NCBI GenBank assembly: GCA_035631315.1
Contig: DASQIZ010000095.1
Span: 68,692 to 132,691, forward strand
From: 40CM-2-70-7 sp035631315
GTDB lineage: Bacteria > Gemmatimonadota > Gemmatimonadetes > Gemmatimonadales > GWC2-71-9
Reading direction: 5' to 3'
DNA length: 64,000 nt
The notes below the pieces were generated by a model that searched no databases, was not told where the DNA came from, and saw nothing but the letters and a program-made list of their open reading frames with translations. How positions within the stretch are numbered: position 1 is the stretch's first letter; the number at the start of each line of letters is the position of its first letter. Positions 51,856 through 60,982 of the stretch are shown here, one piece after another. Position numbers and translations under genes: made by a program.

Positions 51856-51871
51856 CGGCACGGCGGTTGCC
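51856..51871 (+). promoter_or_regulatory. Sigma-54-type promoter of hsp20
   Basis: GGCACG-GCGG-TTGC has GG and GC separated by 10 bases and agrees with consensus TGGCACR-N4-TTGCW except for the first T and last W. Transcription would start near 51882, leaving a 39-base leader before the Hsp20 ATG. The AAA+ activator site is unknown. Confidence 0.6.
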
Positions 51872-51920
51872 TTCCCTCCCTGCCGGAAGAATCCAACACA
51901 AACAAAGACAGGAGCAAACG

Positions 51921-52295
51921 ATGGTCACTTCCAATTATCTCGTGCTTTCGAACCGGCTCAACCGCCTGTTCAACGACGTCTGGGGCGATGCTTCGCTATC
52001 CGACAACGGCAACTCCGCCTGGTTCCCCGCGGTGAGCGTCACCGAGGAGAATGGTGACACCCGCATTTCCGCCGAGATTCCTGGCGTCAAGCCGGGAGAC
52101 GTGAAGGTCTCCGTGGAGAGCTCGGTGCTGTCGATCGAGGGCCAGAAGGCGGGCGCCGCGTTCAAGCGGTCGTTCACGCTGTCGCCGACGGTGGACGCCG
52201 AAGGCATCAAGGCGAGCTACGAACATGGCGTGCTGACGGTGACGCTGCCCAAGGCCGAAAAGGCCAAGGCGCGGCAGATCCCGGTTACGGCGTAA
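51921..52295 (+). CDS. Small heat shock protein (Hsp20/alpha-crystallin)
   Basis: A 124-aa ATP-independent chaperone. After a short N-terminus (LNRLFNDVWGD) the alpha-crystallin domain has SVTEENGDTRISAEIPGVKPGDVKVSVE, SVLSIEGQK, the FKRSFTLSPTVD beta strand and YEHGVLTVTLPKAEKAK; the C-terminal IPV motif (RQIPVTA) for oligomerisation is present. ATG at 51921 has AGGAG upstream. A sigma-54-like promoter precedes it. Confidence 0.95.
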   Translation: MVTSNYLVLSNRLNRLFNDVWGDASLSDNGNSAWFPAVSVTEENGDTRISAEIPGVKPGDVKVSVESSVLSIEGQKAGAAFKRSFTLSPTVDAEGIKASYEHGVLTVTLPKAEKAKARQIPVTA

Positions 52296-52578
52296 GCAGC
52301 GCTCGCAAGCGCAGTTCGACCTGGGAGTTGGGGACCGCTTCGGCCCCCAGCTCCCGGGCTTGTCTCAGCAATTCCGCTTGAACATGTGAGGTGAACGCGA
52401 GCACGGGCGTGCCGCGTTCGGTGAACGGCCGAATGGTTTCGAGATCGCCCAACTCGATGACGGCAAGGTCGCAGACCGCCGGATCGGTCGTTACGTGATC
52501 CCCGGCGGACGCGATGATGGACCGCACCTTCGAGCGGAAGATCAGGTCCTTCGTGTCGATGAAGATCTGCCTAGGCAC
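52285..52578 (-). CDS. Receiver-like (pseudo-receiver) protein
   Basis: A 97-aa alpha/beta protein that looks like a shortened response-regulator receiver: strand-helix KDLIFRSKVRSIIASAG, strand CDLAVIELGD at the normal phospho-Asp site (now Glu-Leu rather than Asp), and VLAFTSHVQAELLRQARELGAEAV. The first acidic pair is missing, so it is unlikely to be phosphorylated. It overlaps both the hsp20 end (convergent) and the GlyRS gene downstream on the same strand. Confidence 0.65.
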   Translation of the reverse strand: MPRQIFIDTKDLIFRSKVRSIIASAGDHVTTDPAVCDLAVIELGDLETIRPFTERGTPVLAFTSHVQAELLRQARELGAEAVPNSQVELRLRALLTP

Positions 52579-53917
52579 GAATGTGGATGCGCTCTCTCAG
52601 GTACGTCTCGAGCTGCGCCGCCGCGACCCGGTCCTGCTTCAGCGTATCCCGGTCCCGCACCGTGACGGTCTGGTCCTGTGCGGACTGGCCGTCGATCGTC
52701 ACGCCGAACGGCGTCCCGGCCTCGTCCTGACGCCGGTACCGGCGGCCGATGGAGCCACCGTCATCGTAAAACACGTTCAGCGAGCCACCGCGGAGATCAT
52801 CGAAGATCCGCTTCGCGAGCTCCGGCATCCCGTCCTTGTTGACGAGCGGGAAGACCGCGGCCTTGATGGGCGCGAGGGCCGGATGGAGACGCAGTACGAC
52901 ACGCGTCTCCCCCTCCACCTGCTCCTCGGTATAGGCGTCCACCAGGACGACCAGGGTCGTCCGATCGGCTCCCGCGGAGGTCTCCACCACGTACGGGACG
53001 AACTTTTCGTTGGTCGCCGGATCGAGGTAGTCGAGCTTCTTGCCCGAATACTCCTGGTGCCGGGACAAATCGAAGTCGGTCCGGTTGTGGATGCCCTCGA
53101 ACTCCTGCCACCCGAACGGGAACTCGTACTGGATGTCGTAGGCGTCCTTGGCGTAGTGCGCCAGCTCGCCCTTGCCGTGCTGATGGAACCGGAGCTTCTC
53201 CTTCCGCACCCCAAGCGCCTCCACCCACTTCATCCGCTCGGCCTTCCAGTACTCGAACCACTTGATGTCTTCGCCCGGCTTCACGAAGAACTGCATTTCC
53301 ATCTGCTCGAACTCACGCGTCCGGAACGTGAAATTCCCGGGCGTGATTTCGTTGCGGAAGGCCTTGCCGACCTGCGCGATGCCGAACGGGACCTTCTGTC
53401 GCGACGACTGCTGAACGTTCAGGTAATTCACGTAGATCCCCTGCGCAGTTTCGGGACGCAGGTAGACCACCGCCGCCGATTCCTCGACGGGTCCCATGAA
53501 CGTCTTGAACATCAGGTTGAATTGCCGCGGCGCCGTGAGCGTGCCCTTATTGCCACATACCGGACATTGCGCGTCGGGAGTCCCCGGTGTGCCCTTGAGT
53601 CTCGGGTCGTCGGCCCGGAAGCGGTTCTTGCACTGCTTGCAATCGATGAGCGGATCGGTGAAGCCCGCGACGTGGCCCGACGCTTCCCACACCTTCGGGT
53701 GCATCAGGATGGCGGCATCGAGTCCCTCGACGTCGTCCCGCTCGTGGACCATCGAGCGCCACCAGCGCTCCTTGATGTTCTTCTTGAGCTCGACGCCCAG
53801 AGGCCCGTAATCCCACACGGAGCCCAGGCCGCCGTAGATCTCGGAGGACTGGAACACGAATCCGCGCCGCTTGGCCAGCGACACGAGCTTATCCATCGTC
53901 TTGTCAACAGGGGACAT
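52571..53917 (-). CDS. glyS: Glycyl-tRNA synthetase (alpha2 type)
   Basis: A 448-aa class II enzyme of the eukaryote/archaea-like homodimeric kind (GlyQS). It has LVSLAKRRGFVFQSSEIYGG, a zinc-site insert CKQCKNRF ... CPVCGNKG, motif 2 VGKAFRNEITPGNFTFRTREFEQMEM, the glycine-specific TDFDLSRHQEYSGKKL, and the anticodon domain VAAAQLETYLRERI. ATG at 53915-53917; an ATG seven codons later is possible. Confidence 0.95.
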   Translation of the reverse strand: MSPVDKTMDKLVSLAKRRGFVFQSSEIYGGLGSVWDYGPLGVELKKNIKERWWRSMVHERDDVEGLDAAILMHPKVWEASGHVAGFTDPLIDCKQCKNRFRADDPRLKGTPGTPDAQCPVCGNKGTLTAPRQFNLMFKTFMGPVEESAAVVYLRPETAQGIYVNYLNVQQSSRQKVPFGIAQVGKAFRNEITPGNFTFRTREFEQMEMQFFVKPGEDIKWFEYWKAERMKWVEALGVRKEKLRFHQHGKGELAHYAKDAYDIQYEFPFGWQEFEGIHNRTDFDLSRHQEYSGKKLDYLDPATNEKFVPYVVETSAGADRTTLVVLVDAYTEEQVEGETRVVLRLHPALAPIKAAVFPLVNKDGMPELAKRIFDDLRGGSLNVFYDDGGSIGRRYRRQDEAGTPFGVTIDGQSAQDQTVTVRDRDTLKQDRVAAAQLETYLRERIHIRA

Positions 53918-53940
53918 AAGGGGCGGAAGATAGGAATGCC

Positions 53941-55020
53941 TCAGGGCATGGGCAACCCGAGCGCCTCCCGCGCCGCCCGCTCCCCCAAGCCTTCGATGTC
54001 GGCGGGAGAGAGGCTCTGGCCGTTGCCACTCACGACCGTGATGCCGACCTGCTCCGCGGCTTTTCCGGCGACGACCGCGACGCGCCGGCGGGCAGCCTGG
54101 GCCCGGCGCACGATCTCGCCGGTCACTTTCCCTGCGAAGCTGGTGCCGTCGAACTCCCCTTCGCCGGTGATCACCAGGTCGACGGTGGCCAACGCCGCGT
54201 CGAACCCGATGCGGTCCAGCACCCAGGGGGCGCCAGGTGTGAGCGTGGCCTTGGCGAACGCGGCCAGCCCTGCCCCCAAGCCACCAGCCGCGCCCCCGCC
54301 CGGGAGCGCTTCCATTCCCGGGTGACCGACGTGCGCAAGGCACTCCGCCAGCCTTCCCAGTCCCGCCGACAGCCGTTCCACTTCGCTCTCCGAGGCCCCC
54401 TTTTGAGGCCCGAAGACGACCGCGGCGCCCTGGGGGCCGGCGAGGGGCGTCGTGACATCGGTCAGCGCCACCACTTGCGCAGCAAGGCGCCACCCACCGG
54501 AGATCGCGGCAAGGTCCCTCAGCGTACCTCCCCCATCCGCTAACTCAGCACCAGTGGCATCGATGAAGCTCCACCCCAGGCCCCGTGCCGCTCCTGTTCC
54601 CCCGTCCACGGTGGCCGACCCGCCGAGCCCGACGACTACAGTCTTGGCGCCGCGATCGGCCGCTTCCCAGATGAGCTCACCTACTCCACGTGTGGTGGTA
54701 GTCAGTGGAGCGCGCTGATCGGGTGGGATAAGGGCGATGCCGCACGCCGAGCTCGACGCGAAGATCGCGGTCTCAGCATCGAGCCAGCCCAGCTCTGCAG
54801 TGACGGGAACGCCGAGGGGACCAGTGACTGACACGCGCTCGAGCAGCGACCCTGGAGGGAGCACAGCTTCGAGGAGTCCGTCGCCGCCGTCGGCGACGGG
54901 ACATGCGAGAACCTTGGCACTGGGAACGGCCCTGCGAACCCCGGTCACCAAACAATCCGCGACTTGCCTCGGGCCGAACGTCCCCTTGAAGGCGGCAGGT
55001 GCCACCAGGATGGCAGGCAT
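53941..55020 (-). CDS. Glycerate kinase (GarK/GlxK type)
   Basis: A 359-aa kinase making 2- or 3-phosphoglycerate. It has APAAFKGTFGPRQVADCL, CPVADGGDGLLEAV, VGLGGSATVDGGTGAARGLG, GGGAAGGLGAGLAAF and VITGEGEFDGTSFAGK, all family signatures. Position just downstream of the 260-bp gap that holds a candidate structured RNA. It ends 23 bp before the GlyRS start. Confidence 0.94.
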   Translation of the reverse strand: MPAILVAPAAFKGTFGPRQVADCLVTGVRRAVPSAKVLACPVADGGDGLLEAVLPPGSLLERVSVTGPLGVPVTAELGWLDAETAIFASSSACGIALIPPDQRAPLTTTTRGVGELIWEAADRGAKTVVVGLGGSATVDGGTGAARGLGWSFIDATGAELADGGGTLRDLAAISGGWRLAAQVVALTDVTTPLAGPQGAAVVFGPQKGASESEVERLSAGLGRLAECLAHVGHPGMEALPGGGAAGGLGAGLAAFAKATLTPGAPWVLDRIGFDAALATVDLVITGEGEFDGTSFAGKVTGEIVRRAQAARRRVAVVAGKAAEQVGITVVSGNGQSLSPADIEGLGERAAREALGLPMP

Positions 55021-55125
55021 TTCCTAAGTTGCTACGGCGTGGAACGTTGCGCCAGCAACACACACGTCATATTCGCAATATGCATCAAATCATTGTGTAT
55101 TGCGGCATAGAAGAAGTATAGGGGG

Positions 55126-55266
55126 AACCCTGAGGTGTTGCGGTAGCGTGACTTGCGACAGGGCATTCTTCTTGCTTTGGAATTCGGCGCGCGTCCCGTT
55201 CGCATCGGGTTCTAGGGCGCACGGTGTCGGGCGGGCGAGCACCCCCTGGGGAAACTCAGGGGGTTT
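55126..55266 (+). ncRNA. Candidate structured non-coding RNA (6S-like)
   Basis: Between glycerate kinase and the small gene at 55284 lies a gap with no supportable coding frame. On the plus strand a promoter-like pair (TTGTGT 55093-55098, TATAGG 55117-55122) leads to GAACCCTGAGGTGTTGC, whose CCCTGAG and GGTGT parts can pair with GCACC and CTCAGGG at 55239-55261. Inside are CGACA/TGTCG and CCCG/CGGG helices with a large asymmetric bubble, a layout like 6S RNA. A GC-rich hairpin and TTT close it (55242-55266). The identification is tentative; an alternative minus-strand leader for glycerate kinase is possible. Confidence 0.35.
55242..55266 (+). terminator. Possible terminator hairpin
   Basis: Arms CCCCCTG (55242-55248) and CAGGGGG (55257-55263) with an 8-base loop are followed by only three T. 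It is a weak terminator, but suits the end of the candidate plus-strand RNA. Confidence 0.35.
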
Positions 55267-55283
55267 CCGCTTTCAGGACCCCT

Positions 55284-55463
55284 TCAGAACTCGCGCTTCT
55301 TCATCTCTTTGAAGAAATCCTGGCGCTCGAGATCGGCGTCAGTGGTCTCGGGGGGCAGCGTCGGGTCACCTTGACGCTTCAGGTTCTTTTTCGGCTTCTG
55401 CTGCGCCTGCTGGGACAGCTTCTTTACAAGCTTCGCCATCTGCGCGTCATCACTCTTCCCCAT
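55284..55463 (-). CDS. Small conserved-type charged protein
   Basis: A 59-aa protein (MGKSDDAQMAKLVKKLSQ..., ending FFKEMKKREF), very basic and without Cys. A near-perfect AGGAGG ribosome binding site 5 bp before the ATG (55461-55463) supports it. It starts 17 bp after purA's stop and probably belongs to the same transcript. Function unknown. Confidence 0.7.
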   Translation of the reverse strand: MGKSDDAQMAKLVKKLSQQAQQKPKKNLKRQGDPTLPPETTDADLERQDFFKEMKKREF

Positions 55464-55480
55464 TCGCTCCTCCTGAAGGG

Positions 55481-56761
<1,281 letters not shown>

Positions 56762-56787
56762 GCTCTGTCCTCTCTTGGCCCGGCAAC

Positions 56788-56811
56788 AAAAAAGCCCCGT
56801 CAGCGCGGGGC
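56788..56811 (-). terminator. Rho-independent terminator after the M28 peptidase gene
   Basis: On the minus strand GCCCCG-loop-CGGGGC (arms 56806-56811 and 56794-56799) is followed by a run of six T (A at 56788-56793 on the plus strand). It separates the peptidase operon from purA. Confidence 0.75.
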
Positions 56812-56836
56812 ATATTGGAGCATCCTCTGAAGGAAT

Positions 56837-57865
56837 CTATCGGCCGCCGAGCACGGCGGCAACGCCTTGCGCGACGTCTTTGGCGCCTGTCAGCGTGAGG
56901 GCCCCCGGAACGTCCCGCGGCGTATGGACTATCCGTGCAGTGCCCCAATTCCCCTTCATGATCGTGACGCACTCACCAGCCACAGGGGCCAGGGCGATGC
57001 CGTCCACGAAGACCGGAAGCCTTCGGGCGACCCTTGCCCGAAGCGCCTTCTGGAGGCGGTCGCCCAAGGGGCCCGGACGGTGCACGAACAGGATGGCAGA
57101 GCCCTGGTCGTCCAGGCCATCAAGGTTGATGACCGGCCTGCCGCCGAACAGGTCAGGGCGCCCCTGCGCCGCCGCCCGCGCCCCCAGCAGGCCCCACTCC
57201 TCGGCATCGGGAAAGAACACGCCGACTCTAGCGTCCGGGGCGCGGTCCAGGATCTCGAAAATCGCCACCACCGCGGATCCATTATCGAGCGCCCCGGGCG
57301 ACCGGTTTTCAGTCCGGCACCGGGCAAGCATGGCCCCACCAAGCATGGCTGGAAGCAGGAGAACGGCCGCCATGGGCGAAGGCGCGGACGAAAATACCAG
57401 TATCCCAGCGGCCCCAACCACGGACATCGTCACGGTGACGATTCGCCCCGCCATGGACAGGGGTTGGCTCTTGGAGTCGTAGTGCGCGACCAGCCATGCT
57501 GCCGGAAGCCCGCTGCCCTTCCGGGCAAACAGGTTGACCCCGGTCGCGCGCTTCTTGGGAGGCCGATTCGAAGCGCGCTGGAGCTGGATGACGATTCCAC
57601 CAATCAAGACCAGCGCGAACAGCGGCAGGAGGTTGAAGCCGCGAACTTGTGACAAGAGCAGCGTCGCGAATGCGCCGCCACCCAGGAGTGCGCCCGCCAG
57701 CTGAACTGCGACGAGCGAATCTGGTCCCGCCGGGAATTCCTGCGTCTCGACTTTGAAGCCGCGGGCCTGAAGTGCCCCGGTCAGGATTTCGCGGACCGCA
57801 TGGTTGCCCTCGGTGCCGGTGGCGCGGGGGATGGCAATCCGGGAAAACAGCTCTGCAGAGGTCAC
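56837..57865 (-). CDS. Membrane-embedded M28-family zinc peptidase
   Basis: A 342-aa aminopeptidase-like protein. Zinc and catalytic motifs are VAHYDSKSQ, GALDNGSAVV and FFPDAEEWGLLGARAA, with a later HTPRD. Two membrane helices lie near 50-95 and two more (IVTVTMSVVGAAGILVF, AAVLLLPAMLGGAMLA) are inserted between the first and second zinc motifs, which is unusual. The start ATG overlaps the aldolase stop by 4 bp. Confidence 0.82.
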   Translation of the reverse strand: MTSAELFSRIAIPRATGTEGNHAVREILTGALQARGFKVETQEFPAGPDSLVAVQLAGALLGGGAFATLLLSQVRGFNLLPLFALVLIGGIVIQLQRASNRPPKKRATGVNLFARKGSGLPAAWLVAHYDSKSQPLSMAGRIVTVTMSVVGAAGILVFSSAPSPMAAVLLLPAMLGGAMLARCRTENRSPGALDNGSAVVAIFEILDRAPDARVGVFFPDAEEWGLLGARAAAQGRPDLFGGRPVINLDGLDDQGSAILFVHRPGPLGDRLQKALRARVARRLPVFVDGIALAPVAGECVTIMKGNWGTARIVHTPRDVPGALTLTGAKDVAQGVAAVLGGR

Positions 57866-58737
57866 GCCGCGACCAGCGCCGTCACTCGATCCCGTTCTGC
57901 GTCAGTGAGTGGCCTGAGAGGAGGCCGGGGGTCCCCGCCGATCAGACCCACACGGTCCATCGCGAACTTGATGCCGCCGGGGCCCAGTCTGCCGACGATC
58001 TCCTTGTCGAGCGTCGCCACCTGCGCCTGCAGCAGCTCGGCGCCCGGGTCTCCCTGCTCCGCTTTCGATTTCAGCGTGACGCAGAGCGCGGTCGCGAAGC
58101 ACGCGGCGCCGAGGACTCCGCCTTCGCACTTCAAGTCGATGGCGCGTTTCAAGTGCGACGCCGACCCGACGAGCACGGACCACCTGGGGACCGCCGAGCG
58201 GTACGCGGCGAGGTTGGCAGGGTCGCCACTCGAGTCCTTGATGCCGATGACGTTCGGATGCGATTGCATGGTCGCGAGCATCTCAAGGGTGATCGGAATC
58301 GGCGCGTATTTGGGGATGTTGTACAGGAGCACCGGCACGGGGCTGGCATCGGCGACGGCGCGGAGATGATCGAGCACCGCGCGCGCGTCGAGCATCGGCG
58401 AGTAGTACCCCGGGGGACGTACGAGCACCGCATCGGCATGCTCGGCCCCTGCGTCCCTGGAGAGCGCGATCGCCGCTCGCGTCGATTCGGCGCCGGTTCC
58501 GACCACGAGCACGCGATCCTTCGGGATGGTCTCACGGGCCGCGGCTACCAGCCGGCGCTGCTCCTCGCGCTCGAGCAGGGGCGCTTCGCCGGTCGACCCG
58601 GCGATGACGATCCCCGACAGTCCCTCGGCGATGCCCTTCGCGATGTTGTTCTTGAGAGCAGCGGTGTCGATCTCGTCCGACGAACCGAATGGCGTGGTGA
58701 CCGGCGCGAGGATTCCAGCGACGCGAGCGAGTGTCAC
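57862..58737 (-). CDS. DHDPS-family aldolase (4-hydroxy-2-oxoglutarate aldolase-like)
   Basis: A 291-aa class I Schiff-base aldolase. GSTGEAPLL, the tyrosine in LLYNIPKYA and the lysine in VIGIKDSSGD are present. A P-Y-Y-S loop (RPPGYYSPML) and absence of the DHDPS arginine set suggest a hydroxy-2-oxoglutarate or similar aldolase, not lysine synthesis, but the substrate is not fixed. GTG/ATG start at 58735-58737 overlaps pilT's stop. Confidence 0.88.
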   Translation of the reverse strand: MTLARVAGILAPVTTPFGSSDEIDTAALKNNIAKGIAEGLSGIVIAGSTGEAPLLEREEQRRLVAAARETIPKDRVLVVGTGAESTRAAIALSRDAGAEHADAVLVRPPGYYSPMLDARAVLDHLRAVADASPVPVLLYNIPKYAPIPITLEMLATMQSHPNVIGIKDSSGDPANLAAYRSAVPRWSVLVGSASHLKRAIDLKCEGGVLGAACFATALCVTLKSKAEQGDPGAELLQAQVATLDKEIVGRLGPGGIKFAMDRVGLIGGDPRPPLRPLTDAERDRVTALVAA

Positions 58738-59957
58738 TGGGTCGTCATGCCGTCCGTGAAGCCCTCGGGAACCACGTCCCCTGCTTGCACGGTGCGCGAG
58801 CGACGCCGGAGCGTGCGCATCTGCAGCTCGAAGTCGGCGGGATTGGACGACGTCGCGATCGCGGTCTCGTAGGTCACGGTGTCGTCGGACACGAGATCCA
58901 TCAGATGCTGGTCGAAGGTCTGCATACCGTACTGTTCACGCGACTCGCGCATATAGTCGCGCAGCTCGGGCGTGCGATTCGGATCCCGGATCATGTCGCG
59001 GACGGTGCCCGTGGCGATCAGGATCTCGAGTGCCGCCGCCCGGCCTTTCCCATCGGCGCGCGGCAACAGACGCTGCGACACCACCGCCTGGATGTTGTCG
59101 GCGAGCCGGATCCGGCAGATATCCTGCTCTTCGGGCGGGAACATGGCGACGATGCGGCTGATGGTCGTCACGGCGTCCGGCGTGTGAAGCGTGGAGATCA
59201 ACAAGTGTCCCGTCTCCGCCGCCTTCATGGCCGTATCGATCGTCTCAGCATCGCGCATTTCGCCGATGAGGACGACGTCGGGGTCCTGCCGGAGCGCGGC
59301 GCGGAGGCCCATCCGGAAGTCGTCGGTATCGGTGCCGATCTCACGCTGCGTCACCGAGCAGTTCACATCCCGGTGCAGAAACTCGATCGGATTCTCGAGC
59401 GTCAGAATGTGCTTGTGCTGATTCTGATTGATATGATTGATGATGGCGGCCATGGTCGAGCTCTTCCCCGACCCGGTCACGCCGGTCACGAGAATCATTC
59501 CCCGCTCCGCCGATGCGACCTGCGCCAGCACCGTGGGGAGCCGGAGCGACTCGAACGACGGCACGTCGAAGGGAATCACCCGCATCACGATCATGAACGA
59601 CGAACGCTGGCGGAGAATGTTCACGCGGAAACGGCCGATCCCGGGCATGCCCCAGGAACAGTCGTAGTCGCGGACCTTGTCGACCTTGGCCCGGTCCTCT
59701 TCACTCGGGATGAGCTGGAGTGCGATGGCCCGCGTCTGGTCGGGTGTGAGGCGTTGCTTGGTGAGAGGCGTCAGCTTCCCGTCGATCCGGGCCCGGAACA
59801 CGTCCCCAGCCTTGATGTGCAGGTCCGAAGCGCCGCGATCCACGGCCGCCTTGATGATCCGTTCGAACCCGCTCCCGCCCTGCGGCTGGGGCGGCGCAGT
59901 GGGGGCCGGATGGGCCGCGCTTCCGCGGGCCGGTTTTCCTTGAGGAGCTTCGGCCAT
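58734..59957 (-). CDS. pilT: Type IV pilus retraction ATPase PilT
   Basis: A 407-aa hexameric ATPase. An Ala/Gly/Pro-rich head (about 1-28) is followed by the PAS-like N-domain (ASDLHIKAGDVFRARIDGKL), Walker A VTGVTGSGKSST, the Asp box TLENPIEFLH, Walker B DPDVVLIGEMRDAETI and the His box HLLISTLHTPDA. ATG at 59955-59957 overlaps the dehydrogenase stop. With mglA and a response regulator elsewhere in the window it fits pilus-based motility. Confidence 0.92.
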   Translation of the reverse strand: MAEAPQGKPARGSAAHPAPTAPPQPQGGSGFERIIKAAVDRGASDLHIKAGDVFRARIDGKLTPLTKQRLTPDQTRAIALQLIPSEEDRAKVDKVRDYDCSWGMPGIGRFRVNILRQRSSFMIVMRVIPFDVPSFESLRLPTVLAQVASAERGMILVTGVTGSGKSSTMAAIINHINQNQHKHILTLENPIEFLHRDVNCSVTQREIGTDTDDFRMGLRAALRQDPDVVLIGEMRDAETIDTAMKAAETGHLLISTLHTPDAVTTISRIVAMFPPEEQDICRIRLADNIQAVVSQRLLPRADGKGRAAALEILIATGTVRDMIRDPNRTPELRDYMRESREQYGMQTFDQHLMDLVSDDTVTYETAIATSSNPADFELQMRTLRRRSRTVQAGDVVPEGFTDGMTTQ

Positions 59958-60982
59958 CAGTACCCGGCCTCCAGGTCGACGACGTTGACTAGGCGCTCTC
60001 CCCCAAGATAGCGCCGCACGTTGCCGAGGATGAGGGCCGTCTCCCGGTCCCAAAACCGCGCCGTGACGGCCGAAACGTGAGGGGTGATCAGGACCCGTGG
60101 GTGGTGCCACAGGGGATGCGCAGGCGGTAGCGGCTCGGTCGCGAAGACGTCCAGGGCCGCGCCCCGAACCTGGCCGCTCTCGAGCGAAGCGAGGAGCGCA
60201 TCCTCATTCAGGATGCCCCCGCGAGACACGTTAATAACGACAGCACGCGGGGGCAGCTTCCCGAGGATATCGGCATTGACCGCGCCCGCCGTTTCCGGAG
60301 TGAGCGGGACGGTGATGGCGAGGACGTCACTCCCCAGCGCCAGCGTTCCGAGTGCCTCGAACCCGCCCACCATCTTCACGCCCGCCGGACCACCATGATT
60401 CGGCCGCCGCCTGACGCCCATCACTTTCATGCCCAGCGCGAGTCCCCGCTTGGCGACCGCCGCCCCGATGCCCCCCAGTCCGACTATACCAAGGCGCAGG
60501 TCGGCAAGCTCAGGAAAAGGAGTGGACCCGTCGGTGAACGCGTCCTTGGTCCACTGCCCCTCACGTTGAGCGCGTATAGCGTGATCGAATCCGCGCGCGA
60601 AGTACGCGACGGCGGCGACCACCCAATCCGCCATCGGCTCGGCGTGAATCCCGGCGGAGTTGGTGACGGTGATGCCTGAACCCTTGAGCGCCGCAAGAGA
60701 AGGAGAGACGCCAGCCGTGGCCGTGTGAACCCAACGGAGAGAGCTGCGGGCCGCATCGACCACGCCGCCCGGTAGCCCGTATCCGAGGTACACCTCGGCA
60801 CCTCGCGCGGCCGCGACCGCGGCGGAAGACCCGCCGCCACCATCACCGTCTGAGTTTGCCGGGGCATCCACCTGAACCACATCCCAACCGGGGAGCGCGC
60901 CGCGAATCAGGTCAACGGACTGCGGGGGAATTCGCCAGACCGCCCGCTTGGCGGCCAAGTCCACCACCAGGCGGCGGCTCAC
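59957..60982 (-). CDS. D-2-hydroxyacid dehydrogenase (NAD-dependent)
   Basis: A 341-aa two-domain dehydrogenase. The Rossmann motif is GIVGLGGIGAAVAKRG; catalytic Arg is in NVSRGGILNEDALL and the His/Glu pair in LDVFATEPLPPAHPLW and ITPHVSAVT. Substrate unknown (glyoxylate, phenyllactate or phosphoglycerate-like). GTG start at 60980-60982 overlaps trpS (GTGA). Confidence 0.9.
   Translation of the reverse strand: MSRRLVVDLAAKRAVWRIPPQSVDLIRGALPGWDVVQVDAPANSDGDGGGGSSAAVAAARGAEVYLGYGLPGGVVDAARSSLRWVHTATAGVSPSLAALKGSGITVTNSAGIHAEPMADWVVAAVAYFARGFDHAIRAQREGQWTKDAFTDGSTPFPELADLRLGIVGLGGIGAAVAKRGLALGMKVMGVRRRPNHGGPAGVKMVGGFEALGTLALGSDVLAITVPLTPETAGAVNADILGKLPPRAVVINVSRGGILNEDALLASLESGQVRGAALDVFATEPLPPAHPLWHHPRVLITPHVSAVTARFWDRETALILGNVRRYLGGERLVNVVDLEAGY

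Noticed and set aside
55100..55312. A 70-codon plus-strand reading frame in the gap before purA's neighbour
   Set aside because: Poor ribosome binding site, low-complexity Arg/Ser-rich product, and the stretch folds as RNA; likely a chance frame.
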